From Rhodoblastus sp963710275 (GTDB lineage Bacteria > Pseudomonadota > Alphaproteobacteria > Rhizobiales > Beijerinckiaceae): a DNA stretch of 64,000 bases. Within the stretch, counting starts at the first letter, position 1. Every line of letters starts with the position of its first letter. The stretch is from contig CAVPZS010000008.1 in the NCBI GenBank assembly GCA_963710275.1, forward strand, positions 1,054,001-1,118,000, in the 5' to 3' direction. Below the pieces are notes generated by a model, which was not told the DNA's origin, did not search any database, and saw only the letters and a list, made by a program, of their open reading frames with translations. Of this stretch, positions 18,120 through 26,852 are shown piece after piece. Position numbers and translations under genes: made by a program.

Positions 18120-18887
18120 ATGCGGATCTATTACATCAACCTTGACCGCCATCCCGAACGCCGGGCGCATATGGAAGGCCTGTTGCAGGGCTTCGACAGC
18201 GAGCGCGTCGCCGCAATCGACGCGCGCGACTGGCCGCAAAGCGCCAAGGGTATTTCCCGGTTCGAGCGCGCCTGCCTGCAAAGCCACCGCCTTGCCTGGA
18301 CCCGCTTCCTGCAAAGTCCGGAGTCCTTCGCCTGCTTCCTCGAAGACGACGTGCATCTTTCCCCTGATTTTTCCGCCTTCGTCGGCGACGACGCCTGGAT
18401 TCCAGCGGACGCCCATGCGGTCAAGCTCGACACCTTCTACAATGCCGTCATGCTCGACCGCCATGTCATTCACCTCGGCGACCGCCGGCTGGCGCTGCTT
18501 CACACCCGTCACGAAAGTTGCGCGGGCTATATCCTGAGCCGGCAGGGCGCCGCCACCTTCCTGGCGGCGACCGAACATCCGACCCTGCCGGTGGACTATG
18601 TGGTTTTTCCGGAAAACCCTTTCGGGAAGCAGCTTCGGCTCTATCAGATGGCGCCGGCCGCGGTGATCCAGGACAGCCTCTACCTCAGGCACTACGGCAA
18701 GGGCGAAAATTTCGAAAGTTCGATCCAGCGGCTGGAATTGAAAAAACCCGGACAAAAGCGCAAGAAGCTCCTTCACGCCGTAAAGCGCGAAACGATCCGC
18801 CTGAGCAAGCAGCCGGCGAAATTCGCGAGATATGTCTACCGGACGGCGCTCTTGCGCCTGAAACCGGAAATCATCCCCTTCAGCTGA
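18120..18887 (+). CDS. Glycosyltransferase family 25 (LPS-type)
   Basis: 255 residues. The opening MRIYYINLDRHPERRAHM is the GT25 signature, followed by RVAAIDARDW and the acidic CFLEDDVHLSPDF block (EDD). GT25 members transfer beta-linked sugars during LPS core or O-chain assembly. No membrane segment is seen; the C-terminus is basic, consistent with peripheral membrane association. It lies downstream of the GT4/GT2 genes with about 220 bases of gene-free sequence before it, so it may have its own promoter. Confidence 0.85.
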   Translation: MRIYYINLDRHPERRAHMEGLLQGFDSERVAAIDARDWPQSAKGISRFERACLQSHRLAWTRFLQSPESFACFLEDDVHLSPDFSAFVGDDAWIPADAHAVKLDTFYNAVMLDRHVIHLGDRRLALLHTRHESCAGYILSRQGAATFLAATEHPTLPVDYVVFPENPFGKQLRLYQMAPAAVIQDSLYLRHYGKGENFESSIQRLELKKPGQKRKKLLHAVKRETIRLSKQPAKFARYVYRTALLRLKPEIIPFS

Positions 18888-18892
18888 AAAAG

Positions 18893-19651
18893 TCAGCGCC
18901 CGAGAAACAGCCGTTCGGCCAGGAATTCGGGAAGGCCGGCGTCGAGGATCTTGCGCGCCGTGCGGTCCATGTCATAGGGGACACGGACATAGGTGAGCGT
19001 GGCCCGCGTGTCGTCATAGAGAGCGAAGGCGGCCAGCGGATTGCCGTCGCGCGGCTGGCCGACCGACCCGAGCACCGAAAGCCAGCGGCGGCTGCGCGCC
19101 AGCGGCGTCGGCAGGCTGGCGGTCGGAATGAACAGCACGGGCGCCTTGCCCGGCGCGACGTGATAAAGCTGCGGCCGATGCACATGGCCGCAAAACGTCA
19201 CATGCGCCCGGGTCGCGCCGAGCGATTGCTCCGCTGTCTCCGCTCCCGTGACATAGATGAATTCGTCCGGCGCGCTGGCCTCGGCATGGACGTAAAGGGT
19301 TTCGGCGCCCGACTCGCTGACGGTTTTCGCGGTCATGGGCATGGCGGCAAGAAAATTCCGTTGCGCCGGATCGAGCCGCTCCGCGGTCCATTCGATTGCC
19401 GCGCGCGCGACCTCGTGCATCTGCGGCTTCGGGCCGCGCACGGCGGCGAGATCGTGATTGCCCATGATACAGATCGCCCCGCGGGCAAAATCCTCCGCGA
19501 CGCAATCGACGACATAGGAAGGCTCGGCCCCATAGCCGACGAGATCGCCGAGATAGATGAATTTTTCCGCGCCAAGACTCTGCGCCTCCGTCCGGCAGGC
19601 GTCGAAGGCTTCGCGATTGGCGTGGATGTCGGTGAACAGGGCGATAAGCAT
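18893..19651 (-). CDS. Metallophosphoesterase (calcineurin-like)
   Basis: 252 residues. All dimetal motifs are visible: TDIHANREA (D-x-H), YLGDLVGYG (GDxxxxG), IMGNHDLAA (GNHD) and FCGHVHRPQ (GHxH). This architecture matches small cytosolic YfcE/MJ0936-like phosphodiesterases of unknown physiological substrate. The ATG at 19651 is chosen because the beta-strand MLIALFTDIH starts there; a longer in-frame start adds residues unlike the family. It is convergent with the GT25 gene. Confidence 0.85.
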   Translation of the reverse strand: MLIALFTDIHANREAFDACRTEAQSLGAEKFIYLGDLVGYGAEPSYVVDCVAEDFARGAICIMGNHDLAAVRGPKPQMHEVARAAIEWTAERLDPAQRNFLAAMPMTAKTVSESGAETLYVHAEASAPDEFIYVTGAETAEQSLGATRAHVTFCGHVHRPQLYHVAPGKAPVLFIPTASLPTPLARSRRWLSVLGSVGQPRDGNPLAAFALYDDTRATLTYVRVPYDMDRTARKILDAGLPEFLAERLFLGR

Positions 19652-19734
19652 GTTGATCCAGATCAAACCCAAGCTTACCCGCATTCCAAAATCGGGCGCA
19701 AGCCGTCCGTAGCCCGGATTCTGCCGCGGTGGTG

Positions 19735-21336
19735 TCAGAACAAGCTGCCCTGGCCGCCTTGGGGCGTCTTCTTCACCGCTGGCTCGCGCTTCCTCGCCGC
19801 TGGCTTGGTCGCAGGCGCGCGGTCGTCGAGCCGTTCGCCGGCCGTCGCCGCCACGCGACCATCGGAAAATTGCAGGCTGAGCCGCATTCCCGGCGTTGCC
19901 TGAGCCGCGGAGCGCAAGACGCCCTCTTCCGAGCGCACCAGGGCGAAACCGCGTTGCAGGATCGCGTCATGGCCGAGGGCGAAGCGCATCTGCTCCAGAT
20001 GCGCCAGTCTTTCGCGCCGTCGCGTCATGAGTGTGGCAAAAGCCGGAGCGAGACGCGCCGCCAGCGCCGCCCGCCGCTCCTGCTTCGACCACAGTTCCGC
20101 ACGAAGCGCGTTGAAACGCGCCATCCGCGCGGCGTCGAAGCTTTTCGCCAGCGCCGCCAGGCGATCCCTTCTCCTTTCCGTCAGGCTTTTGCTCGCGGAG
20201 GCGAGGCGGAAGGCCAAGGTGTTCAATCGCCCCGTCGCGCGCGAAAGCTCGGCCTGAGGCGCGTGGCGCGCCAGCAGGCGCGAGGCCTGCGCCAGGGCCA
20301 GATGGCGCTTTCCCAGCGCTGCTGACAGCGCCGACCGCAATTTTTCGCCAGAGCGATCCGTCCTTTGCCTCGGCGTGGCGAGCAGCGCGTCGCCCACGGG
20401 CAGGGCGCGCGCCAGGGCGCGCAAGTCCGTGCGCCGACGCTCCAGAGTGCGAAATGCAGCATCGGTATGGCGGCGCGACAGGTTTGCGAGATCGCTCAAG
20501 AGATCGGCGCGCACCGGCACCGCTTTTTCGGCGGCCCCGGTCGGCGTTGGGGCGCGCAGATCTGCGACGAGATCGAGCAGGGTCCAGTCGGTCTCATGCC
20601 CGATGGCCGAAATCAGGGGTATGTCGCTCTCGGACGCCGCGCGTAAAACCTCTTCCTCGTTGAAACTCCACAAATCCTCAAGCGAGCCGCCGCCACGCGC
20701 CACGATCAGCAGCTCCGGGCGCGGAATTTTCCCATCCGGCGGCAAGGCGTTGAAGCCACGGATCGCCGCGGCCACTTCGGCCGCCGAGGTCTCGCCCTGC
20801 ACGCGCACCGGCCAGACCAGCACCTGCCGGGGGAAACGGTCGTGCAGGCGGTGCAGGATGTCGCGAATCACCGCGCCGGTCGGCGAGGTCACGATGCCGA
20901 TGACCTTTGGCAGGTAGGGAATGAGCTGCTTGCGCGCCTCGTCGAACAGGCCCTCGGCCCCGAGCTTTTTTCGCCTCTCTTCCAGCAGCGCCATCAGCGC
21001 GCCGAGGCCGGCTGGCTCCAGTTGCTCGATGACGATCTGATAGGAGGATTTGCCGGGGAAAGTGGTGATCTTGCCGGTGGCGATCACCTCCAGTCCCTCC
21101 TGCGGCTTGGTGCGCAGGCGGGAGAACACGCCTTTCCAGATCACCGCGTCGATGCGGGCGCTGGCGTCCTTCAAGCAGAAATAGGCGTGGCCGGAGGAAT
21201 GCGGGCCGCGATAATTGGAAATCTCGCCGCGCAGCCGCACATGGCCGAACTGGTCCTCGATGGCGCGCTTGAGCGACCCCGACAATTCGGAGACGGTCAT
21301 TTCGGGGGCGTTGGTGAGGGGGGCGGATTCGCTCAT
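19735..21336 (-). CDS. xseA: Exodeoxyribonuclease VII large subunit
   Basis: 533 residues. The N-terminal OB-fold region (TVSELSGSLKRAIEDQFGHVRLRGEISNYRGPHSSGHAYFCLKDASARIDAVIWKG) and the catalytic-region motifs (GVVTSPTGAVIRDILHR type and LIVARGGGSLEDLWSFNEEEV) are characteristic. It degrades single-stranded DNA to oligonucleotides with the small subunit XseB, which is not seen next to it. The C-terminal extension (GERLDDRAPATKPAARKREPAVKKTPQGGQGSLF) is Lys/Arg/Ala-rich and probably disordered. Confidence 0.93.
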   Translation of the reverse strand: MSESAPLTNAPEMTVSELSGSLKRAIEDQFGHVRLRGEISNYRGPHSSGHAYFCLKDASARIDAVIWKGVFSRLRTKPQEGLEVIATGKITTFPGKSSYQIVIEQLEPAGLGALMALLEERRKKLGAEGLFDEARKQLIPYLPKVIGIVTSPTGAVIRDILHRLHDRFPRQVLVWPVRVQGETSAAEVAAAIRGFNALPPDGKIPRPELLIVARGGGSLEDLWSFNEEEVLRAASESDIPLISAIGHETDWTLLDLVADLRAPTPTGAAEKAVPVRADLLSDLANLSRRHTDAAFRTLERRRTDLRALARALPVGDALLATPRQRTDRSGEKLRSALSAALGKRHLALAQASRLLARHAPQAELSRATGRLNTLAFRLASASKSLTERRRDRLAALAKSFDAARMARFNALRAELWSKQERRAALAARLAPAFATLMTRRRERLAHLEQMRFALGHDAILQRGFALVRSEEGVLRSAAQATPGMRLSLQFSDGRVAATAGERLDDRAPATKPAARKREPAVKKTPQGGQGSLF

Positions 21337-21628
21337 GTCTTCAGATTAGCTGTGAGGCGACGGGCTGGCCAGCGCCGTCCGCCCCGCCGCCGCGCCGGAA
21401 CGGTCCGAAAGGAATTCCCACAGGCTAAGGGGAGCGCACACAATCTGGCCCTTCGCAAAGGCTAACCGATCTAGCGGCGATGTGGCGACCATTTGTTGCC
21501 GGACGCGGCGCCGCCTTGCGCCGGTTGTCGCGAGGGATTGACCGGTCGGCAATCTTTCGGGTCTAGGCTGACGCGTTCGCCGCGTTCTTCCGCGGTGTCG
21601 CCAACAAGACCGCTTCCAGGAGCCATTC

Positions 21629-22540
21629 ATGCCGCCCGAAGACATGTCCCGACGCTATGCTCTCGCGGTCGCCATCGGCGTCGGACTTGGCCTCGTCCTG
21701 GCGCTTGTTACCGTCGCCGGCAACCCCTATGCGATGCTTCCATTGGCGCAGCTTCCGATCGTGCTTCTGATCCCGCCCCTCGCCTTTTTGCTCGCGCCGC
21801 TTTTGCTGTTCTCGGGCACAAGGCTTGTGCTGGTCGGCTTCGTCAGTTTCGCGCTGGCCGGATTTCTGGCCTTCGGCCTGTTCCTTTCAATCTCCGAATC
21901 CATCGGAGATTGGCGTCACACGAGGCGCGTCACGGAGGCCGCCGCGCTTTTCACGCAGTTGCGGCCTTATGCTGCGGCAGACGTTCCCGACCTGTCACAG
22001 GCTCGCTATCCCGTCCTTCTCGACAGCACGACCTTCGCCGCCCACCCGCAGATACTGGCCCTGGCAAGCGGACGCGACATCGTCGCCCCCGTTCGCGGCG
22101 AAATGACGCTTTTCAAACCTTCTCGCGACGAAAAATGCCGCGTCGATGCGCCGAGGATGCAACTCCTCGTCGGCGAAGCTCCAAACGCCTTTGACGCAAG
22201 TTGCCTGAGCAAGAAAACGTTTGACCTCGGCAATCCCCACATTCTCATTCGCACCCGTCAGGCGAACGCAGAATTGGCCGCGCTATTCCATGGAATTGTC
22301 GACGATCAGTTTTACGCGACAACCATCGAATGTGTCGGCTGCGCGGAAACGCCGCCCGTCACGCTCTATCATTTCCAGGAGGCGCCGCCGCCTTTTCGTC
22401 CCGGCGTCAGATGGATCTATAAAAACCCTGCGCTCAGCTTTCCGGCGGTTGGGGAGGGAGCCCAATATTTCGGCATGGTCGCCTTCGACGTCGCAGCGCT
22501 CCATGTGAGCCTGCCAAAAAACGTTCGGCGGCGGCCCTGA
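21629..22540 (+). CDS. Membrane protein of unknown function
   Basis: 303 residues. Three hydrophobic helices lie in the first 90 residues (about 9-31, 37-58 and 62-85), followed by a roughly 200-residue soluble domain with paired cysteines (EKCRVD, DASCLSKK, ECVGCAETPP). The start is supported by an AGGAG six bases upstream. I do not recognise the family; no enzyme motif is evident. The soluble part is probably periplasmic, given its Cys content, but topology is uncertain. It stands alone ahead of purD with a strong hairpin immediately after the stop. Confidence 0.65.
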   Translation: MPPEDMSRRYALAVAIGVGLGLVLALVTVAGNPYAMLPLAQLPIVLLIPPLAFLLAPLLLFSGTRLVLVGFVSFALAGFLAFGLFLSISESIGDWRHTRRVTEAAALFTQLRPYAAADVPDLSQARYPVLLDSTTFAAHPQILALASGRDIVAPVRGEMTLFKPSRDEKCRVDAPRMQLLVGEAPNAFDASCLSKKTFDLGNPHILIRTRQANAELAALFHGIVDDQFYATTIECVGCAETPPVTLYHFQEAPPPFRPGVRWIYKNPALSFPAVGEGAQYFGMVAFDVAALHVSLPKNVRRRP

Positions 22541-22547
22541 TCTCGGC

Positions 22548-22575
22548 GGCGACGCGCAGCCGAATGCGCGTCGCC
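22548..22575 (+). terminator. Perfect 10-bp inverted repeat after the membrane-protein gene
   Basis: GGCGACGCGC (22548-22557) pairs exactly with GCGCGTCGCC (22566-22575) around an 8-base loop, 8 bases after the stop codon. There is no T-run, so it may act as a transcript-stabilising hairpin or a factor-assisted terminator. Confidence 0.5.
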
Positions 22576-22580
22576 AGGCA

Positions 22581-22608
22581 GGAAAAATTGAACAGGGAAA
22601 AATTGAAC
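22581..22608. repeat. 13-bp direct repeat upstream of purD
   Basis: GGAAAAATTGAAC occurs at 22581-22593 and again at 22596-22608, a 15-bp period, about 80-107 bases before the purD start. The AT content stands out from the flanks. It could be part of the purD promoter or a small slippage duplication. Confidence 0.4.
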
Positions 22609-22687
22609 TCGTGGGGCCGAGTCGAGCCGGCCAAGTTGAAACTGCGTGCGGCCTCGCCTAAACAGGCGGCGAACCACAGGAAACCCC

Positions 22688-23953
22688 ATGAACGTTCTTC
22701 TCATCGGCTCGGGCGGGCGCGAACATGCGCTGGCGGCGGCGCTCGCCAAAAGCCCTCGGCTGGCAAACCTGTTCGTCGCGCCGGGCAATCCCGGCACGGC
22801 GAAGATTGCGCAGAATGTCACGCTCGACCTCGCCGATTTCGACGCCGTCATCGCCTTCTGCCGCGTCCAGCATGTCGGCTTCGTGGTGATCGGGCCGGAA
22901 CAGCCGCTGGTCGACGGGATGGTCGACGCGCTCGAGGCGTCAGGCATCAAGGCTTTCGGCCCGAGCAAGGCCGCGGCGCGGCTGGAGGGATCCAAAGGGT
23001 TCACCAAAGATATTTGCGCCAAATACAACATCCCCACCGGCGCCTATCGCCGCTTCACCGAGCGCGAGCCGGCGCTCGATTATCTCCGCCAGCAAGGCGC
23101 GCCGATTGTCATCAAGGCGGACGGGCTCGCCGCCGGCAAGGGCGTGGTCGTCGCCATGACGCTCGCGGAAGCTGAAGCGGCGGTCAAGGACATGTTCGCC
23201 GGCGCCTTCGGCTCGGCTGGGGCGGAAGTGGTGATCGAGGCCTTTCTCGATGGAGAAGAAGCCTCGTTCTTCGCGCTTTGCGACGGCGACAAGGCGCTGG
23301 CCTTCGCCTCGGCGCAGGACCACAAGCGCGTCGGCGACGGCGACACGGGGCCGAATACGGGCGGCATGGGCGCCTATTCCCCCGCCCCGGTGGTGACTCC
23401 GGAAATGTCCGCGCGGGTGATGAAGGACATCATCGAGCCGACCGTCGCGGCGATGAAGGCCGAGGGATGCCCGTTCAAGGGGGTGCTGTTCGCCGGCCTG
23501 ATGATCGGCCAGGACGGGCCGCAACTGATCGAATACAACACGCGCTTCGGCGACCCGGAATGCCAGGTGATGCTGGCGCGGCTGCAGGACGATCTGCTGG
23601 GCCTGCTGCTCGCCTGCGCCGAGGGACGCCTTCCCGAGGCCGTGCGCCTTTCCGACAAGACGGCGCTCACGGTGGTGCTGGCGGCGCAGGGCTATCCGGC
23701 GGCGCCGAAAAAAGGCGGCGCCATCGATGGCGTAGCCGAGGCGGAAAAGATCCCCGGCGTCAGCGTCACCCATGCCGGCACGCGGCTTGCCGGCGACAAG
23801 CTGGTCGCCAATGGCGGCCGCGTCCTCAATGTCACGGCGCTGGCCGACACGGTCGCCGAGGCGCAGGCGCTGGCCTATCGCGGCGTGGACGCCATAATAT
23901 TTCCGGACGGTTTTTGTCGCCGCGATATCGGCTGGCGGGCAATTCAGCGATAA
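22688..23953 (+). CDS. purD: Phosphoribosylamine-glycine ligase
   Basis: ATP-grasp enzyme joining glycine to phosphoribosylamine, step 2 of de novo purine synthesis. 421 residues, the standard bacterial length. N-terminal MNVLLIGSGGREHALAAAL is the family opening and fixes the start. ATP-grasp elements: KADGLAAGKGVVVAMT and GPNTGGMGAYSPAPVVT; substrate/metal region YNTRFGDPECQVML. Followed by a hairpin terminator. Confidence 0.95.
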   Translation: MNVLLIGSGGREHALAAALAKSPRLANLFVAPGNPGTAKIAQNVTLDLADFDAVIAFCRVQHVGFVVIGPEQPLVDGMVDALEASGIKAFGPSKAAARLEGSKGFTKDICAKYNIPTGAYRRFTEREPALDYLRQQGAPIVIKADGLAAGKGVVVAMTLAEAEAAVKDMFAGAFGSAGAEVVIEAFLDGEEASFFALCDGDKALAFASAQDHKRVGDGDTGPNTGGMGAYSPAPVVTPEMSARVMKDIIEPTVAAMKAEGCPFKGVLFAGLMIGQDGPQLIEYNTRFGDPECQVMLARLQDDLLGLLLACAEGRLPEAVRLSDKTALTVVLAAQGYPAAPKKGGAIDGVAEAEKIPGVSVTHAGTRLAGDKLVANGGRVLNVTALADTVAEAQALAYRGVDAIIFPDGFCRRDIGWRAIQR

Positions 23954-23974
23954 GGGCCGCCTTGAGAGCGGCCC
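23954..23974 (+). terminator. Hairpin terminator after purD
   Basis: GGGCCGC (23954-23960) pairs with GCGGCCC (23968-23974) around a seven-base loop, directly after the purD stop and in the gap before the convergent wrbA stop. Only a weak T-rich stretch (TTGTTT) follows, so termination may be partial. Confidence 0.5.
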
Positions 23975-23989
23975 CCGGCCTTGTTTGCC

Positions 23990-24559
23990 TCAGGCCGCCA
24001 GCTTCTTCGCCCATTCGCCGACGCGCACGCCCAGCAGGCGGGCGGTTTCGAGATCGCCCTTGCGGGGGGCCTCTTCGGCCGAGGCGTCGGAAGGCGAAAC
24101 CGCCAGCGCGCCGCCGAAGCCCGCGGTCCAGTTGGTGTCGTCAGGACCATGCGCCTTGGTGTTGCTCGGCATGAGGCCGGTGCCGATCCAAAGCTGGCTG
24201 TGCTGCATGGCCAGGGTTATGAAATAGGCGATGGTCGAACCCTTGTCGCCATTCAGCGAAGCGGAATTTGTGAACCCCGCCGCGAGCTTGTTCTTCCACG
24301 CCTGGGTGAACCACGGTTTCGACGTCGCGTCGGCGAATTTTTTGAACTGCCAGGCCGGGCCGCCCATATAGGTCGGGCTGCCGTAGATGATGGCGTCGGA
24401 GCCGGAAATCGCCTCGAACGCGCCTTCCGGCAAATTGCCTTCCTGGTCAATACGATAAAGCGTCGCGTCGGCTACCGAAGCCGCGCCGGCATGCACAGCC
24501 TCGGCCTGTTTCGCAGTGTGGCCGTAGCCGGAATAGTAAACAATGGCGACTTTTGTCAT
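23990..24559 (-). CDS. wrbA: NAD(P)H:quinone oxidoreductase, WrbA/flavodoxin-like
   Basis: 189 residues with a flavodoxin fold: MTKVAIVYYSGYGHTAKQAEAVHAGA is the FMN phosphate loop, and YGSPTYMGGPAWQFKKFAD is the conserved second FMN-contact block. It is expected to perform two-electron reduction of quinones in the cytosol. It is divergently transcribed from an HxlR regulator, a common pairing in which the regulator senses reactive electrophiles or quinones and controls the reductase. The shared 116-base intergenic region holds two TAGTTACC repeats. Confidence 0.85.
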   Translation of the reverse strand: MTKVAIVYYSGYGHTAKQAEAVHAGAASVADATLYRIDQEGNLPEGAFEAISGSDAIIYGSPTYMGGPAWQFKKFADATSKPWFTQAWKNKLAAGFTNSASLNGDKGSTIAYFITLAMQHSQLWIGTGLMPSNTKAHGPDDTNWTAGFGGALAVSPSDASAEEAPRKGDLETARLLGVRVGEWAKKLAA

Positions 24560-24634
24560 GATGGAATATCCCTTTCGCGTCCCGCCCGCCGCGGCGACGC
24601 ATCACACATAGGACAGTTGATTTCTTTTTGAAAG

Positions 24635-24661
24635 TAGTTACCTAAAAGATATCTAGTTACC
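24635..24661. promoter_or_regulatory. TAGTTACC direct repeats in the wrbA/hxlR divergent promoter
   Basis: TAGTTACC occurs at 24635-24642 and 24654-24661, 19 bases apart (about two helical turns), in an AT-rich segment 15-41 bases before the regulator start. HxlR-family dimers commonly bind repeated sites in shared promoters, so this is a candidate operator; binding is inferred. Confidence 0.5.
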
Positions 24662-24675
24662 GCGAGGGGCAGGCG

Positions 24676-25053
24676 ATGAGCAAGGACACGCAGAAACACG
24701 GCGAATGTCCGGTCGACAGCCTGTTGAACCGGATTTCCGGGCCTTGGACCACCTATATCCTCTGGCTGCTACGCCAGAACGAGATCCTGCGCTTTGGCGA
24801 GTTTCGCACGCACATGCCCGGCATTTCGCCGAAAATCCTGTCCGAGCGGCTGAAAAGGCTGGAGGCCGACGGCCTCGTCTTCCGTGACCAGAGACCGAGC
24901 ATTCCGCCGCAAGTTTTCTATAGCCTGACCCGCCGCGGCGAGGAATTGAAGGAAATTCTCGACGCGCTCGGCGAGACGGCGCAGCGCTGGGCGGACGAAG
25001 ACGCCGCGCGGACGAAAAACCCGCCCGTTGCGGAGGATGTCGTCAAGTTCTAG
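24676..25053 (+). CDS. HxlR-family transcriptional regulator
   Basis: 125 residues: winged helix-turn-helix with the HxlR signature (CPVDSLLNRISGPWTTYILWLL, LRFGEFRTHMPGISPKILSERLKRLEADGLVFR). The N-terminal Cys in GECPV is at the position used as a redox sensor in HypR/QorR-type members. It is divergent from wrbA and followed 36 bases later by a quinone-oxidoreductase-like gene, so it probably controls quinone/electrophile detoxification on both sides. The ATG is preceded by a purine-rich GAGGGGCAGG. Confidence 0.85.
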   Translation: MSKDTQKHGECPVDSLLNRISGPWTTYILWLLRQNEILRFGEFRTHMPGISPKILSERLKRLEADGLVFRDQRPSIPPQVFYSLTRRGEELKEILDALGETAQRWADEDAARTKNPPVAEDVVKF

Positions 25054-25089
25054 ACCGGAGCGGAATTTTCTGGAAAGCGACTCAACGCG

Positions 25090-26061
25090 ATGCTTGCTCT
25101 TTCATTCGACGCCAAAGGCGATCTCGGCGCTCTCAAGCTGATCGAACGCGCGCCGCCTGTTCCAGGCGACGGCGAGGTCCTGGTCGAAGTCAAGGCGGCC
25201 GGGCTCAATCCCAGCGACGTCAAGAATGTCCTCGGATTTTTTCCCGCCTATACGACCCTGCCGCGCATCCCCGGCCGCGACTTCGCCGGGATCGTCCGGC
25301 AGGGGCCGGCGCATCTTGTTGGCAGGAACGTCTGGGGGACCGGCCTCGGCCTGGGCTTTTCACAGGACGGCTCTCATGCGCAATTCATCGCCCTGCCGGC
25401 TCAGGGTTGCGCCCTCATGCCCGCGCGTCTGTCTTTCGTCGAAGCCGCGGCCTGCGGCGTGCCCTATACCACTGCCTGGGACGGCGTCAGCCGCGCCAAG
25501 GTCGGGCCGGACAAGAAATTCCTCGTCATCGGCGCCAATGGCGCGGTCGGACGCGCGGCGATCGCCCTGGGCAAGGCGCTGGGCGCCCGCGTGCTCGCGG
25601 CGGTGCGGCGGCCCGAACAGGCGGCGGCGCTTGAGCGTCTGGGCTATGAAACCTTAATTCTGGGCGCGCCGGAAAAGCTGGGCGAGCAGGTTTCTCAAAA
25701 ATTCGGCGCTTTCGCCGACGCGATTTTCGAGACCACCGGCGCCTGGTTGCCAGCCAGCATTCGCGCGGCGGAAAAGCATGGCGCGATCTGCGTCATCGCC
25801 CCGCCCGGCATGGGGCAATTGACCGTCGACTTCCCGGTGCTGGACTTTTATCGGCGCGGCCTGAACCTGATCGGCGTCAATACCCTGCTGCACGACACGA
25901 TCGCCTGCGCCAAAATGCTCGACGCCTTCACCGCCTTTTTCGAATCCGGCGCCCTGCCCCCGCCGCCCAGGCCGCGCGAAATGCCGCTGTCGAAAGGGAT
26001 TGAAGCCTATGGGATGGTGCATGAAGGGGTTTCGGAAAAGATCGTTCTGGTCGCGGGCTGA
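25090..26061 (+). CDS. Zinc-independent alcohol dehydrogenase / quinone oxidoreductase (MDR superfamily)
   Basis: 323 residues with the medium-chain dehydrogenase layout: N-terminal GroES-like domain (VPGDGEVLVEVKAAGLNPSDVKN, PRIPGRDFAGIV) and a Rossmann domain starting FLVIGANGAVGRAAIALGKALGARVLAAV. The Cys/His zinc ligands of classical ADHs are absent, which places it with NADPH:quinone oxidoreductases and enoyl reductases. It lies 36 bases after hxlR on the same strand and is likely co-regulated. Substrate unknown. Confidence 0.85.
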   Translation: MLALSFDAKGDLGALKLIERAPPVPGDGEVLVEVKAAGLNPSDVKNVLGFFPAYTTLPRIPGRDFAGIVRQGPAHLVGRNVWGTGLGLGFSQDGSHAQFIALPAQGCALMPARLSFVEAAACGVPYTTAWDGVSRAKVGPDKKFLVIGANGAVGRAAIALGKALGARVLAAVRRPEQAAALERLGYETLILGAPEKLGEQVSQKFGAFADAIFETTGAWLPASIRAAEKHGAICVIAPPGMGQLTVDFPVLDFYRRGLNLIGVNTLLHDTIACAKMLDAFTAFFESGALPPPPRPREMPLSKGIEAYGMVHEGVSEKIVLVAG

Positions 26062-26064
26062 GCC

Positions 26065-26748
26065 TCACGCCGTCCCTTCGCGCAAGGAATAGCCGGCGCC
26101 GCGCACGGTCTGCAGCAGCGGCGCGTCATGGCCCTTGTCGATCTTTCCGCGCAGGCGGGAAATATGGACGTCGATCACGTTGGTCTGGGGGTCGAAATGA
26201 TAGTCCCAGACATTTTCCAGCAACATGGTGCGCGTCACCACCTGTCCGGCATGGCGCATCATGTATTCCAGCAGGCGGAATTCGCGCGGCTGCAGCACGA
26301 TTTCCTTGCCGGCGCGGAAAACCTTGTGTTTCAGACGGTCCAGCTCCAGGTCGCCGACCCGGTAGAAGGCCTCCTCGCCGAGGCCGCTCGGGCGCCGGCG
26401 CGCGAGGATTTCGACGCGGGCGAGCAATTCCGCGAATGCATAGGGTTTTGACAGATAATCGTCGCCGCCGGCCCTCAAACCCTTGACGCGGTCGTCGACC
26501 TGGCCGAGCGCCGACAGGATCAGCACGGGCGTTTCGATCTTCTGCGCCCGCAAGCCGCCGATCAGCGAGAGGCCGTCGAGCTTGGGCAACATGCGGTCGA
26601 CGATCAGCACGTCATAATTGCCGCCTTCCGCCATGGCGTAGCCGGACAGGCCGTCGGCGGCGGAATCGGCCATGTGGCCGGCCTCGCGGAAAGCCTTGAC
26701 CAGATAGGCCGAAGCCTGGGGATCGTCTTCAATGATCAGAATGCGCAT
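26065..26748 (-). CDS. OmpR/PhoB-family response regulator
   Basis: 227 residues: receiver domain with acidic pocket E7/D8/D9, phospho-acceptor Asp51 (LIVDRMLP) and Lys101 (YLSKPYAF), followed by a winged-helix DNA-binding domain (LQPREFRLLEYMMRHAGQVVTRTMLLENVWDYHFDPQTNVIDVHISRLRGKID). The ATG directly before RILIIEDD is chosen; the longer in-frame start is disordered sequence. It sits downstream of degP on the same strand, the arrangement usual in Hyphomicrobiales for an envelope-stress two-component system, but no histidine kinase follows it here. Confidence 0.9.
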   Translation of the reverse strand: MRILIIEDDPQASAYLVKAFREAGHMADSAADGLSGYAMAEGGNYDVLIVDRMLPKLDGLSLIGGLRAQKIETPVLILSALGQVDDRVKGLRAGGDDYLSKPYAFAELLARVEILARRRPSGLGEEAFYRVGDLELDRLKHKVFRAGKEIVLQPREFRLLEYMMRHAGQVVTRTMLLENVWDYHFDPQTNVIDVHISRLRGKIDKGHDAPLLQTVRGAGYSLREGTA

Positions 26749-26852
26749 GAAAGACATATAGAGCATTCCTGAAAAAAACGGCAGACCGGGCGGGGGGACC
26801 CCGGTCTGCCGCCTGCGCCGTCGCAATCAATCAATTTGCGCCGGCAATCAAA

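Noticed and set aside
18518..19903. 461-residue frame across the GT25 end and the metallophosphoesterase
   Set aside because: It covers two confidently identified genes on both strands and has no domain of its own.
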